A DNA stretch of 64,000 nucleotides from Terrimonas pollutisoli (GTDB lineage: Bacteria; Bacteroidota; Bacteroidia; Chitinophagales; Chitinophagaceae). A program made the translations under genes and the position numbers. The notes under the pieces are model-generated. The model was not told the origin of the DNA, made no database searches, and worked only from the letters and a program-made list of their open reading frames with translations. This document shows, in pieces, positions 18,570 to 26,935 of the stretch. Position 1 is the stretch's first letter. Each line of letters begins with the position of its first letter. The DNA lies in contig NZ_JARKNA010000012.1 in assembly GCF_029360765.1 (NCBI RefSeq), positions 1 through 64,000 of the forward strand, in the 5' to 3' direction.

Positions 18570-20741
18570 CTATTGAGTCTCTTCCGCTGTATCGGGAGAT
18601 TTTGGACTTCCCGGGTTAAATATTTTTTTCACTGCCTTACCCAGTTTGTTGAGGTTATCAATTTGCTCCTGTATTGGCGTCAGTGTAAGATCACCTGATT
18701 GAACACCGCTTTCTAAAAACTCCACTTCGGTTTGCTCGGGGTATAGCAGGATGAAATTATTTTCCGTAAACTGCTTTAGAATTTTTGTTTGCAAAGTATC
18801 CATGAATGACTGGTAAGACAAAGTGCCTTTTCTTGCATTGACGATCACAATAAGATCATCTCTTGTGATTTGACCGGAAAGGACTGAGAAATCATCGGCG
18901 GTTTCGAAATCGCTATAGTTCACTTCCACTGTTATCCTTCTCTTACGAAGTTCATCCTGAAAAGCCTGTCTTGTTGCGGGATCACAGCATACCACCAATC
19001 TTGCCCCTGCCTGGCGGGATAGTAACAACATTTTTTTTAGCCAATGCTTGAACCCGATCTCATACTGTGCGTTGGGTGTAACAAGCAGGAATATCTTTCT
19101 TGCTGTGTTAACGGGGTGCTGAAAATTGCAGATATAAACCGTTTCCCATACGGTATCGATAATGTTTTGCGTATTAGTTCCAAACAATGAATTCACGAGG
19201 AAGTTTGTAGTGCTTCCACCCTTTTCACTCCATTGCAATACCACATCGGAAACAAATCTTTCTTTCACAGCCCTGGCTACACCATTACTCATGTTCAGAT
19301 CAACCCTGTTCAAAACCTGTAATTTGGTGTCCGTTTCTGCGCCGTGCTTAATCACTTTTTCAAGCTTCTTCTGGTTTAGCTTCACTCTTCCTTTCGCTTC
19401 CGCATCATCCTGAACAACTGATAAAAGATCGATGGGCAATTTGTTGGTATCGCCTTTGATCATGACTGCAAAATCAACCAGCTCATCCATTTTTTCAATA
19501 TCCACAAAAGGAATTAACAGCCTTTCCTGTTCATTCACGACCTCCGGTAATTTATTGGCTTCCGATATCGCCAAACGTTTGCCGGCATTTGCTGTAACAA
19601 ACGATCCGACCATACAGGTCACCAGGATCAGGATGATGGTTCCATTCAACACATTTTCATCTATCAATCCAATGTTGAAACCAATAAGAATAACGGCGAT
19701 AGTAGCCGCAGCATGCGAGGTGCTTAAGCCAAAGATCACGTTGCGTTGCGTGGAGGTGTAACCAAATATTTTTTGCGTGAAAAATGCGGCAAGCCATTTG
19801 GTGAACACGGCCATTGCCGTCAATGTACCGGCAATGATCAGCGCATCAGGTCCTTTTAACAACACCCGCAGGTCCACAATCATACCTACACTGATCAGGA
19901 AAAAAGGAATGAAGATCGCATTGCCTGTAAATTCAATGCGGTTCATTAAAGCTGAGGTATGCGGTATTAGTTGATTGAGTGCTAACCCGGCGAGGAACGC
20001 CCCGATTATTCCTTCGACGCCTGCCAATTCTGCCAGCCAGGCAGCCAGGAAAACCATCGCTAATACAAATATGAAATGCGTGGTCTGATCATCTTTTATC
20101 CGCTTAAAAAACCAGCGGCCGATAAAAGGGAATCCGAATAGTACACCAAACGAAAACAGGAGAAACGATCCGCCCAGTTTTAACCAAAACGCCTGGTTTA
20201 ACTGGCCATCAGCGGCACCTGTAATAACAGCCAGGATTAACAATACAGCTGTATCAGTAATAATTGTTCCCCCGACTGCAACAGTTATCGCTTCATTTTT
20301 GGTGATGCCCATCCTGCTGGCGAGTGGATAGGCCACCAATGTATGCGTGGCAAACATGCTCGACACCAGCAACGAACCCATAAAATTGAAATGCAAAAAT
20401 TGATAGCACAATAAAAAGCCAAGACCCATAGGGATAGCAAAAGTGAAAAAACCAAATACCATGCTTTTGTATTTGTTCTTTTTAAACTCGGCCATATCCA
20501 GTTCAAGACCGGCCAGGAACATGATGTACAAAAGCCCTGCCTTTCCAAAAAGATCAATACTGCCCTTCGCTATAATATTGAAGCCGTGGTCACCAATGGC
20601 CATGCCGGCAAGTATCAACCCAATGATACTGGGAATTCGCAATTTGCGCAGCAGTATTGGCGCCAGTAAAATGATGAATAAAACAATGGCGAAAATAGGT
20701 ACCGGGTCTTGCAAAGGAAATCTGATCTCCAGCAAATTCAT
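18570..20741 (-). CDS. CPA2-family cation:proton antiporter
   Basis: A 723-residue membrane protein. Residues ~10-400 hold about 12-13 hydrophobic helices of the Na+/H+ exchanger domain, including the GLILAGMAIGDHGF segment and an AGVEGIIGAFLAGLALN helix. Residues ~420-700 are cytoplasmic and resemble two universal-stress-type domains (e.g. FLLVTPNAQYEIGFKHWLKK). It probably exports Na+ or K+ in exchange for protons. It lies between hutG and hutI, on the same strand and 73 bases upstream of hutG. Confidence 0.9.
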   Translation of the reverse strand: MNLLEIRFPLQDPVPIFAIVLFIILLAPILLRKLRIPSIIGLILAGMAIGDHGFNIIAKGSIDLFGKAGLLYIMFLAGLELDMAEFKKNKYKSMVFGFFTFAIPMGLGFLLCYQFLHFNFMGSLLVSSMFATHTLVAYPLASRMGITKNEAITVAVGGTIITDTAVLLILAVITGAADGQLNQAFWLKLGGSFLLFSFGVLFGFPFIGRWFFKRIKDDQTTHFIFVLAMVFLAAWLAELAGVEGIIGAFLAGLALNQLIPHTSALMNRIEFTGNAIFIPFFLISVGMIVDLRVLLKGPDALIIAGTLTAMAVFTKWLAAFFTQKIFGYTSTQRNVIFGLSTSHAAATIAVILIGFNIGLIDENVLNGTIILILVTCMVGSFVTANAGKRLAISEANKLPEVVNEQERLLIPFVDIEKMDELVDFAVMIKGDTNKLPIDLLSVVQDDAEAKGRVKLNQKKLEKVIKHGAETDTKLQVLNRVDLNMSNGVARAVKERFVSDVVLQWSEKGGSTTNFLVNSLFGTNTQNIIDTVWETVYICNFQHPVNTARKIFLLVTPNAQYEIGFKHWLKKMLLLSRQAGARLVVCCDPATRQAFQDELRKRRITVEVNYSDFETADDFSVLSGQITRDDLIVIVNARKGTLSYQSFMDTLQTKILKQFTENNFILLYPEQTEVEFLESGVQSGDLTLTPIQEQIDNLNKLGKAVKKIFNPGSPKSPDTAEETQ

Positions 20742-20825
20742 AGTTTCAAATTAAAGGGTGAACAGCAAGCCCGTTTAGCATTAATGGTCAAATCAAACAA
20801 CAATTGAATGCCAAACAAAAATAAG

Positions 20826-20990
20826 TTATAATATGTCAGAACGTTCTGAAAACTGGCTTTCCTCTGCAAGCTGATCGGGCTTCTTTTTATAAAAAATCAT
20901 GCCAAGGGCCATAATAATAGTAGTGGTAAGAATAATATAAAAAAGAATGCGTTTGACCTTAGTAGGTAGAAAGGACACGATAAAACACAT
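20826..20990 (-). CDS. possible 54-residue single-pass membrane protein
   Basis: An open frame with one clear hydrophobic segment (ILFYIILTTTIIMALGMIFY, ~16-35) and a charged tail KKKPDQLAEESQFSERSDIL. Its first ~11 codons lie inside the REPIN-like element at 20956-21101, so the element may have replaced the original start. It could instead be the truncated end of an older gene. There is no known family. Confidence 0.35.
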   Translation of the reverse strand: MCFIVSFLPTKVKRILFYIILTTTIIMALGMIFYKKKPDQLAEESQFSERSDIL

Positions 20991-21101
20991 AAACCTTATT
21001 ACCTTATTTTGATAGATTTGCTGTAAAGGGACACGGCGTCTTTGGTAAAATAAAAAGGTAATAAGGTCAATACAGTCAGGCAGGTTTACTTCGACTAAGG
21101 T
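20956..21101. mobile_element. REPIN-like remnant of the Y1-transposase element
   Basis: The left end ACCTTAGTAGG... runs into an ACCTTATTACCTTATT block (20992-21009). The right end mirrors it with AAGGTAATAAGGT and finishes ACTAAGGT at 21094-21101. About 45 bases separate the inner blocks, with no trace of the transposase gene. The ends match the intact element at 26203-26758. The rest of 20742-21204 holds only the small open frame at 20826-20990. Confidence 0.7.
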
Positions 21102-21204
21102 TTGACAAAAGACAATCAGAGAGTAAAATTGTTTATGTAAATGGAATGAGTGACTGCATTGAGAGCCCGCATCTGATTTCCCAGCGAATAATTTCTGAAT
21201 ATTT

Positions 21205-22452
21205 CTAAAATATCCACTCTCCTTTCAGCATCACTTTATCGATAAGGTTGCTACCAAATGCATAAGGAAAATAGGCTAATGATGGAATCGGTTTCGTAAT
21301 GATCAGGTTAGCTTTTTTGCCAGGCATGATACTGCCAACCTCATTTTGTAATTCCATAGCGAATGCACCATTGATCGTGGCTGCATTGATCGCTTCTTCG
21401 GGTAGCATCTTCATTTGAATACAGCTCATCGCCACCACCAGGTTCATATTACCACTCGGTGATGATCCGGGATTATAATCGGTTGCCAAAGCAATAGCGG
21501 CGCCACTATCGATCAATTGCCTTGCCGGTTGAAATGGCATGCGCAAAAAGAAAGCAGCAGTTGGTAACAAGGTGCCGATAGTGTTTGAGCCGGCTAATTG
21601 ACCGATATCATCTTCGGTCATTGTTTCTAAGTGATCGAGTGAGATGGCGTTTAATTGTATTCCTGTTTTTATACCACCAATACTGTTGAGTTGGTTTACG
21701 TGTAATTTTGGTTTTAGGCCATAACCCATTCCAGCCTTACAAATCGTCTCAGTCTCTTGTGGAGAAAAGAAACCTGTTTCACAAAACACGTCAATATAAT
21801 CAGCTAGTTTTTCTGCGGCTATTACGGGCAGCATTTCATTGATAATAGAATCAATATAGCCCTGGTGATCTTCTTTAAATGCCAGCGGGTAAGTATGGGC
21901 GCCTAAAAAAGTGGCTTTGATAGAAAGTTTCGATTTTTCTTTCAATCTCCTGATCACCCTAAGCATTTTCAATTCACCTTCTACGGTTAGTCCATACCCA
22001 CTCTTTATCTCAACAGCACCGGTTCCCAGTTTGCTCATTTCTTCCAGTCTCTTCCATGCCATGGTAAAGAGCTCATCTTCCGGGGTCTCATTTAATTTTT
22101 TTGCCGAATTCAATATGCCGCCACCTTTTGCCGCTATTTCAGCATAACTCAACCCTTTTATTTTATCAATAAACTCGTTCTCCCGACTGGCAGCAAATAC
22201 AAGATGAGTATGGGAGTCGCACCAGGCTGGAAGGATCATTTGACCGGATAAATCGAAAGTAGATGACGGTTGATGGCTGATAGTTGACAGTAACTCCTCC
22301 ATTGGGCCATACTCTACTATTTCATCGTCTTCAATTAGCAACCAGGCATTTTCAATACAAGGTAAATTGGCCAGTTCTTTTCCGCGCAGCAATTCATTTT
22401 GCCGGCGGGTATTGACCAATAGTTTGATGTTTGTAAAAAGTACAGCAGGCAT
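21205..22452 (-). CDS. hutI: imidazolonepropionase
   Basis: A 415-residue amidohydrolase converting imidazolonepropionate to formiminoglutamate. The metal-binding HxH is in WCDSHTHLVFA (~residues 76-80). Further markers are VEIKSGYGLTVEGELKMLR, a LGAHTYP segment, KLHVNQLNSIGG and ALATDYNPGSSP. Length and all expected motifs are intact. It is the upstream partner of hutG in histidine catabolism, separated from it by the antiporter gene. A helical protein of unknown function lies 18 bases upstream, probably in the same transcript. Confidence 0.93.
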   Translation of the reverse strand: MPAVLFTNIKLLVNTRRQNELLRGKELANLPCIENAWLLIEDDEIVEYGPMEELLSTISHQPSSTFDLSGQMILPAWCDSHTHLVFAASRENEFIDKIKGLSYAEIAAKGGGILNSAKKLNETPEDELFTMAWKRLEEMSKLGTGAVEIKSGYGLTVEGELKMLRVIRRLKEKSKLSIKATFLGAHTYPLAFKEDHQGYIDSIINEMLPVIAAEKLADYIDVFCETGFFSPQETETICKAGMGYGLKPKLHVNQLNSIGGIKTGIQLNAISLDHLETMTEDDIGQLAGSNTIGTLLPTAAFFLRMPFQPARQLIDSGAAIALATDYNPGSSPSGNMNLVVAMSCIQMKMLPEEAINAATINGAFAMELQNEVGSIMPGKKANLIITKPIPSLAYFPYAFGSNLIDKVMLKGEWIF

Positions 22453-22470
22453 AGACGCAAGATAAATAGA

Positions 22471-22947
22471 TTAGTGGCTCTTCAGCTCTTCCAGTTTTTT
22501 GCGATAATCATATTGCAGGTCTTCATGTAAGGTATTCAAAACTGTTTGCACCTTTTTTAATTGTGACTGGTAAATATTACTGATCACCGTATTGTAAAGT
22601 GAGATACCCGAATCTTTTAATGTGACACAAAAATGCAGCCTCAACTCCACTTCGGTTTGTTTGGAAGCACTGTACCGACAGTATTTATTTATGATGCGGA
22701 TAATCTTGCGAAGGCTTTTTTTGGCAAAGTACAGGTGTGATTTATTGATTTCAGCAAATAACTCATCCATTTCCTCCTTCACAGCTTGCACATAGGCGGT
22801 TTCATTATGCGCCTCAAACAACAGGTAGGTGAGCAATTCTTTATTTTCTTTTTTAAATCTTGCCAGTCGTAGACAGAGCTCGGTAATGGCAGCTGGTTTC
22901 AAGGCCAGCAATTCCTGTTTTATTTCATGAACGGTAGCAGCTTTCAT
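22471..22947 (-). CDS. helical protein of unknown function upstream of hutI
   Basis: A 158-residue, almost wholly helical, Lys/Glu/Leu-rich protein (e.g. KAATVHEIKQELLALKP, LRKIIRIINKYCRYS). There is no signal peptide or membrane segment. I do not recognise a family. It ends 18 bases before hutI on the same strand, so it is likely co-transcribed. A HEAT-like or adaptor role is conceivable, but nothing in the sequence proves it. Confidence 0.65.
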   Translation of the reverse strand: MKAATVHEIKQELLALKPAAITELCLRLARFKKENKELLTYLLFEAHNETAYVQAVKEEMDELFAEINKSHLYFAKKSLRKIIRIINKYCRYSASKQTEVELRLHFCVTLKDSGISLYNTVISNIYQSQLKKVQTVLNTLHEDLQYDYRKKLEELKSH

Positions 22948-23018
22948 ATGGACGAAGATATTTATTTGTGCCTGATAAGGAATTAGTCATAAAGTGAAAC
23001 GTTTGCGTTTTTTATCTC

Positions 23019-23079
23019 CGTGCCTCTGTGTTTCAAAAGTGTTAGCAGTTTATCTGAAACACCAAGGCACAAAGGCACG
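23019..23079. repeat. imperfect inverted repeat in divergent intergenic region
   Basis: CGTGCCTCTGTGTTTC (23019-23034) is partly complementary to the segment 23056-23079, which reads GAAACACC then AGGCACAAAGGCACG. This kind of repeat is scattered between genes in many Bacteroidota; a related piece (CTTTGTGTTCTTTGTGTTGC) is at 31397-31416. It lies between the divergent 22471 and gap genes. Confidence 0.45.
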
Positions 23080-23211
23080 AAGACCAGCGGTTTTCGTTTG
23101 ATTAGATAATCATTTATAAACTTACTGGCTGACATATCTACTTTTTAGCAAACTGATATACTCGTACTAAGCGATTGTTTATGATATTTGCACTCCAAAA
23201 TTGGGAATGAA

Positions 23212-24201
23212 ATGAGAATTGCGATTAATGGCATGGGAAGAATTGGCCGGCTATTGTTTAGGAAAATGGTAGCTCACCAGGAAATTGAATTGGTGGCGGT
23301 AAATGATATTATGCCGGTTGACAACCTGGCTTACCTGCTGAAATATGATTCTGTCTATGGCACGTTTGATAAAAATATTCAAACGGAAGACCATGCTTTT
23401 ATTATAGAAGGAAAAAAAATTGCTGCCTTGCAGGCCGATCATCCTTCCAGGCTTCCCTGGCGAGAACTGAAAGTAGATGTGGTGGTGGAATGCTCCGGTA
23501 AATTCACGAAAAAGGAACTGGCTGAAGAGCATTTAAAAGCCGGTGCGAAGAAGGTATTATTGTCTACCACGGGTTCGGATGATATCCCCCTGATGATCTA
23601 TGGCTTTAATCAAAATGGTTTGTCGGATGATACCACCATTATTTCCCCGGGTGGTTGTATGACCAATTGTTCCGTACATATTTTATACCTGTTGCAATCT
23701 ATCGGTATCAAATCGGCACAAATAAATATGCTGCATTCGTATACGTCAAGACAGGAACTGATCGATTCACCCGCCAAACAATTTCGCCGTGGCCGGGCGG
23801 CCTCCGAGTCCATTATCCCTGTTGAGATCGACCTGCATCACTCTATCGAACGCCTGATGCCGGGACTAAAGGGTAAACTGGCCGCTGTATCCACCCGGGT
23901 ACCTGTTGCAAATGGCGCCATGGCTGATTTCTCTGTTGTATTAAGTGATGAGGTGAGCGCCAAACAAGTCAATAAGCTATTTGAAAAAGCGGCAGCCAGC
24001 GAATACAAAGGCATATTGGATTACACAGAAGATCCACTGGTTTCGCTCGATATCAAAGGCAATTCCCATTCCTGCATTATTGATGGTACGCTTACTTCCG
24101 TTGTGGGTAATCATTTAAAACTGATCGCCTGGTTCGACAATGAAAATGGCTTTACCAGCCGCATGGTTGACTGGCTGCAATACTGGAAGAAATTGTTTTA
24201 A
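23212..24201 (+). CDS. divergent glyceraldehyde-3-phosphate dehydrogenase paralogue
   Basis: About 329 residues from the ATG at 23212 (a TTG lies eight codons upstream). The Rossmann start RIAINGMGRIGRLLFRK and the ends HSYTSRQ and WFDNENGFTSRMVDW are clear GAPDH features. The catalytic cysteine is in GGCMTNC, where typical enzymes have SCTTNC. The substrate-phosphate loop, usually STGAAKAV, is replaced by VEIDLHHSIERL. Catalytic Cys and His are therefore kept but phosphate recognition should differ, so the substrate may not be glyceraldehyde-3-phosphate. It is followed 7 bases later by an MpaB-like gene, probably in one operon. Confidence 0.85.
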   Translation: MRIAINGMGRIGRLLFRKMVAHQEIELVAVNDIMPVDNLAYLLKYDSVYGTFDKNIQTEDHAFIIEGKKIAALQADHPSRLPWRELKVDVVVECSGKFTKKELAEEHLKAGAKKVLLSTTGSDDIPLMIYGFNQNGLSDDTTIISPGGCMTNCSVHILYLLQSIGIKSAQINMLHSYTSRQELIDSPAKQFRRGRAASESIIPVEIDLHHSIERLMPGLKGKLAAVSTRVPVANGAMADFSVVLSDEVSAKQVNKLFEKAAASEYKGILDYTEDPLVSLDIKGNSHSCIIDGTLTSVVGNHLKLIAWFDNENGFTSRMVDWLQYWKKLF

Positions 24202-24208
24202 TTCGTGT

Positions 24209-24973
24209 ATGGAATATTTTGTCCATCAGCAATCCATTGTGCGCAAGATCTGGGGCAAGAGCGACACGATCCTGTTTGTGTTTGCCGGTGCTTCTGCAGA
24301 ATTTGCCCTGAACAAAGCGGTGGACTGGTTGTACTTCACCGGCCGGTTACCGGCTGATCCGTTGGGCCGTTTATTCTCCACCGTAATGTATGCCCGGCAG
24401 ATTGTTTTTTCCAACACGGAAGATGCTCATAAAGCGATTGATAAAATAACCGCTATTCATGGTGCTATTGAAAAAAGCCGTGGTACTCAAATACCCGATT
24501 GGGCCTATCGGGACGTGTTGTTTATGCTCATCCATTATTCCATTGCCGCTTTTGAAGTGCTGGAAAGAAAATTGACCGACGCCGAAAAAGAAGACCTGTA
24601 TGATGTATTCTATCGCATGGGCCAACGAATGAATTTAAAAGACCTGCCCACCAATTTTAATCAATGGCTGGTGATGCGGGATGAGCACCTGCACAATGAC
24701 CTGCAAAAAAGTGATTACACGGTTGATCTTTACAAACAATATAAAAAGCACCTGGGCAGTGTTCGTTTTTTAATCTTAAAGGAATCACAGAAATTGGTGG
24801 TGCCGTCCTATGTCAATCAGCTACTAGGTCTTGGAAAGATCAACTGGATCAGTCCTCTTCTCACCGTTTATAAACTAAGTCGTTTAATAAAAATGGATGG
24901 TTTATTAAAAGCCATTATTCTGCCGCAGGATTACAAGGAGCAGATAAGGGAATTGGATGTTAGGGTAGCATGA
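24209..24973 (+). CDS. MpaB / DUF2236-like oxygenase family protein
   Basis: A 254-residue protein starting MEYFVHQQSIVRKIWG. The segment FAGASAEFALNKAVDWLYFT followed by DPLGRLFSTVMYARQIVF matches the DUF2236/MpaB family of haem-containing oxygenases. An HKAIDKITAIHGAIE segment supplies the conserved His. It is mostly helical with no signal peptide. It starts 7 bases after the GAPDH-like stop and is likely co-translated. Its association with a GAPDH paralogue has no known meaning. Confidence 0.8.
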   Translation: MEYFVHQQSIVRKIWGKSDTILFVFAGASAEFALNKAVDWLYFTGRLPADPLGRLFSTVMYARQIVFSNTEDAHKAIDKITAIHGAIEKSRGTQIPDWAYRDVLFMLIHYSIAAFEVLERKLTDAEKEDLYDVFYRMGQRMNLKDLPTNFNQWLVMRDEHLHNDLQKSDYTVDLYKQYKKHLGSVRFLILKESQKLVVPSYVNQLLGLGKINWISPLLTVYKLSRLIKMDGLLKAIILPQDYKEQIRELDVRVA

Positions 24974-25010
24974 TGCTTTTGTCGGGAAGTTTTTTAGCAT
25001 TTGGCGGATG

Positions 25011-25133
25011 GTGTCAAAAAGTGACTATAACAATCCATCACTCATTTCATGCCACACTGCACCCACTCGCCTGTTTAATGGAAAAATAAGGTAATAAGGT
25101 TGAGTTCTCTATGTAGTATTTTCTACTAAGGTT
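25011..25133. mobile_element. partial mini-element of the Y1-transposase family
   Basis: The segment retains a degraded match to the first ~60 bases of the transposase gene (a CTCATTTCATGCCACACTGC block), then a TTTAATGG junction and a complete right end (AAATAAGGTAATAAGGTTG ... TTCTACTAAGGTT, ending at 25133). Its left terminal repeat is missing. Confidence 0.65.
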
Positions 25134-25388
25134 AGGGTTGAGATTTTTTGCCGAACTGCGGGGAATTGAAATAAGGTTTTTTAAGATGAATGAATTTCTT
25201 TGGCAGGTAAATCTTATTCAAACTTTATGTATTAAACAGGGATTCGGGTTTGGGATTAAAAGGACCAACCTCACCGATCTCAGGGTGGCACGATGGTCTG
25301 CCTGTAATGTATTGTTACAATTTAGTGGAGGTGGAAAATAGCAATGAGCCAGTCTAATGGAAGAAATTGTTTTTACTATTTGTCTTCT

Positions 25389-25562
25389 AACCTTAGTAGG
25401 AAGTAAATTAGCTCCATACACAACCTTATTGTCTTGTTCGCATGAAAATTTAAAATGACAACCTCTACACTCATTTCATACATATCACACAGAATCTACC
25501 CGTTTGATGGAAAATAAGGTAATGAGGTTTGGGTTCTCTATGTGGTATTTTCTACTAAGGTT
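25389..25562 (+). mobile_element. mini-element (MITE-like), copy 1
   Basis: It begins AACCTTAGTAGG and ends CTACTAAGGTT, with ~50-bp imperfect terminal inverted repeats. Inside, ~65 bases correspond to the first codons of the Y1 transposase at 26256 (CTACACTCATTTCATAC against CTGTACACCCATTTCATAC). It then jumps to TTTGATGG and the post-gene AAATAAGGTAATGAGG. It is thus an internal deletion of the transposase element. Confidence 0.75.
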
Positions 25563-25817
25563 AGGGTTGAGATTTTTTGCCGAACTGCTGGGAATTGAAA
25601 TAAGGTTTTTTAAGATGAATGAATTTCTTTGGCAGGTAAATCTTATTCAAACTTTATGTATTAAACAGGGATTCGGGTTTGGGATTAAAAGGACCAACCT
25701 CACCGATCTCAGGGTGGCACGATGGTCTGCCTGTAATGTATTGTTACAATTTAGTGGAGGTGGAAAATAGCAATGAGCCAGTCTAATGGAAGAAATTGTT
25801 TTTACTATTTGTCTTCT

Positions 25818-25990
25818 AACCTTAGTAGGAAGTAAATTAGCTCCATACACAACCTTATTGTCTTGTTCGCATGAAAATTTAAAATGACAACCTCTACACT
25901 CATTTCATACATATCACACAGAATCTACCGTTTGATGGAAAATAAGGTAATGAGGTTTGGGTTCTCTATGTGGTGTTTTCTACTAAGGTT
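25818..25990 (+). mobile_element. mini-element (MITE-like), copy 2
   Basis: A near-identical partner of 25389-25562 in the tandem unit, one base shorter. It has the same internal deletion junction, which shows that the duplication happened after the deletion. Confidence 0.75.
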
Positions 25991-26080
25991 AAGGTTGAGG
26001 TTCTCTGGAAGACAACAGAAAAATTCAAATAAGGTTTTTTAAGATGAATGAAAATTTCATGTCATTCAATACCGTAGCTG

Positions 26081-26128
26081 AATAAGTTAGCAGGGTTAGT
26101 TTTCTAGACGGCACTCGCTACTAAGGTT
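26081..26128. repeat. degenerate right end of the element family
   Basis: AATAAGTTAGCAGGGTTAG ... CTACTAAGGTT aligns with the right ends elsewhere but is diverged in the middle. It is followed by a linker (26129-26202) with a perfect GACAAGAG/CTCTTGTC pairing around an AAATAAG-T7 motif, leading directly into the intact element. Confidence 0.55.
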
Positions 26129-26202
26129 ATGGTTGAATTGTTCTGAAAGACAAGAGGAAATTTAAATAAGTTTTTTTGATGGGTAAATCTCTTGTCTTCT
26201 CT

Positions 26203-26758
26203 AACCTTAGTAGAAAATAAGCTAACTTCATACTCAACCTTATTACCTTATTTGTATGAAGATAGAATATAAGAACCTGTACACCCATTTCATACTTACC
26301 ACACTGCATCGCCAGCCTGTTATTACTGAAAAGCACAGGGAGAGAATTGGAAAATATATCACCGGTATCATAAATAACAACGAGTGTCATCTTTATGCCA
26401 TCTACGCTAATCCGGAACATGTCCATTTTCTGGCATCCCGTTCGCCTAAAATATCCGAGGAAATACTGGCTTCCATTGTTGCTGATAGTTCGCAACGATT
26501 TATTAACCAAAATAAATTATCTGTCGGATTATTTAACTGGCAAGATTCTGCATCAGCTTTTTCAGTATCGAAATCCGATGTTGATAAAGTTTGTAAATAC
26601 ATTCTCAATCAACCGGAACATCACCGTAAGGTTAGTTTCGCAGAAGAATATGAAGAGTTCATAAAGTTTTATCAAAAAACCTTGCATCCATTTGAAAAAG
26701 TTAATGGGAAATAAGGTAATGAGGTTTGGTTTGCTCTGCTATATTTTCTACTAAGGTT
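26203..26758 (+). mobile_element. intact Y1-transposase element with terminal inverted repeats
   Basis: The left end (26203-26252: AACCTTAGTAG ... ACCTTATTACCTTATT) and right end (26712-26758: AAATAAGGTAATGAGG ... TTCTACTAAGGTT) are imperfect inverted repeats of about 50 bp around a single gene. This is the only copy with a full-length gene, so it is the likely source of the mini-elements on either side and at 20956 and 53539. The long inverted ends resemble RAYT/REPIN systems more than classical IS200 ends. Confidence 0.8.
26256..26714 (+). CDS. Y1/HUH transposase (RAYT/IS200-like)
   Basis: A 152-residue single-strand DNA endonuclease-type transposase. The metal-binding HUH motif is HVH at residues 55-57 (NPEHVHFLA), and the catalytic Tyr is Tyr115 in CKYILNQPEHH. 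The start KNLYTHFILTTLHRQPVI and the LFNWQDSASAFSVSKSDVDKV block are typical of the Bacteroidota Y1_Tnp/REP-associated group. Length is normal. It would cut and join single strands at the element ends. Its first ~65 and last ~15 bases are preserved in the mini-elements, and its C-terminal segment in the fossil at 53.6 kb. Confidence 0.93.
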   Translation: MKIEYKNLYTHFILTTLHRQPVITEKHRERIGKYITGIINNNECHLYAIYANPEHVHFLASRSPKISEEILASIVADSSQRFINQNKLSVGLFNWQDSASAFSVSKSDVDKVCKYILNQPEHHRKVSFAEEYEEFIKFYQKTLHPFEKVNGK

Positions 26759-26828
26759 AAGCTTGAACTATTTGTCGGATAACACGAAATTGGAATAAGG
26801 TTTTTATGATGGTAAACTTCCCTTCTCT

Positions 26829-26905
26829 AACCTTAGTAGGAAATAAACTAATTTCATACGCAACCTCATTACCTTATTCGTATGAAATATAGAATATAAC
26901 AGTCC
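26829..26905. repeat. solo left end of the element family
   Basis: AACCTTAGTAGG ... CAACCTCATTACCTTATTCG leads to TATGAAATATAGAATATAAC, which matches the first codons of the transposase gene. No right end follows; the phosphatase gene starts 31 bases on. The left end may therefore have become the phosphatase upstream region. Confidence 0.6.
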
Positions 26906-26935
26906 ATTCTATTTCAATCCAGTTAAATCCCTTGC

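Larger units (their letters stand above)
25134..25990. repeat. 429-bp tandem duplication carrying two mini-elements
   Basis: 25134-25562 (429 bp) and 25563-25990 (428 bp) differ at only a few bases by eye, mostly near the right end, with one base missing near the junction CTACCCGT/CTACCGT. Each unit has ~255 bases of linker of unknown origin, then an internally deleted element (25389-25562; 25818-25990). The linker begins with a conserved AAATAAGGTTTTTTAAGATG motif that also follows other right ends. Small open frames in the linker are identical in both copies but resemble nothing and are probably not genes. Confidence 0.85.

Noticed and set aside
25138..25770. Two small plus-strand open frames with identical 67-residue ends, and their minus-strand counterparts
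   Set aside because: They lie wholly in the duplicated linker, resemble no protein, and are open on both strands in the same place, as expected for chance frames in repeated DNA.
25134..25990. Possible CRISPR array from the tandem repeats
   Set aside because: Only two units of 429 bp, with no short regular repeats and spacers and no cas genes; the units are explained by duplicated transposase mini-elements.
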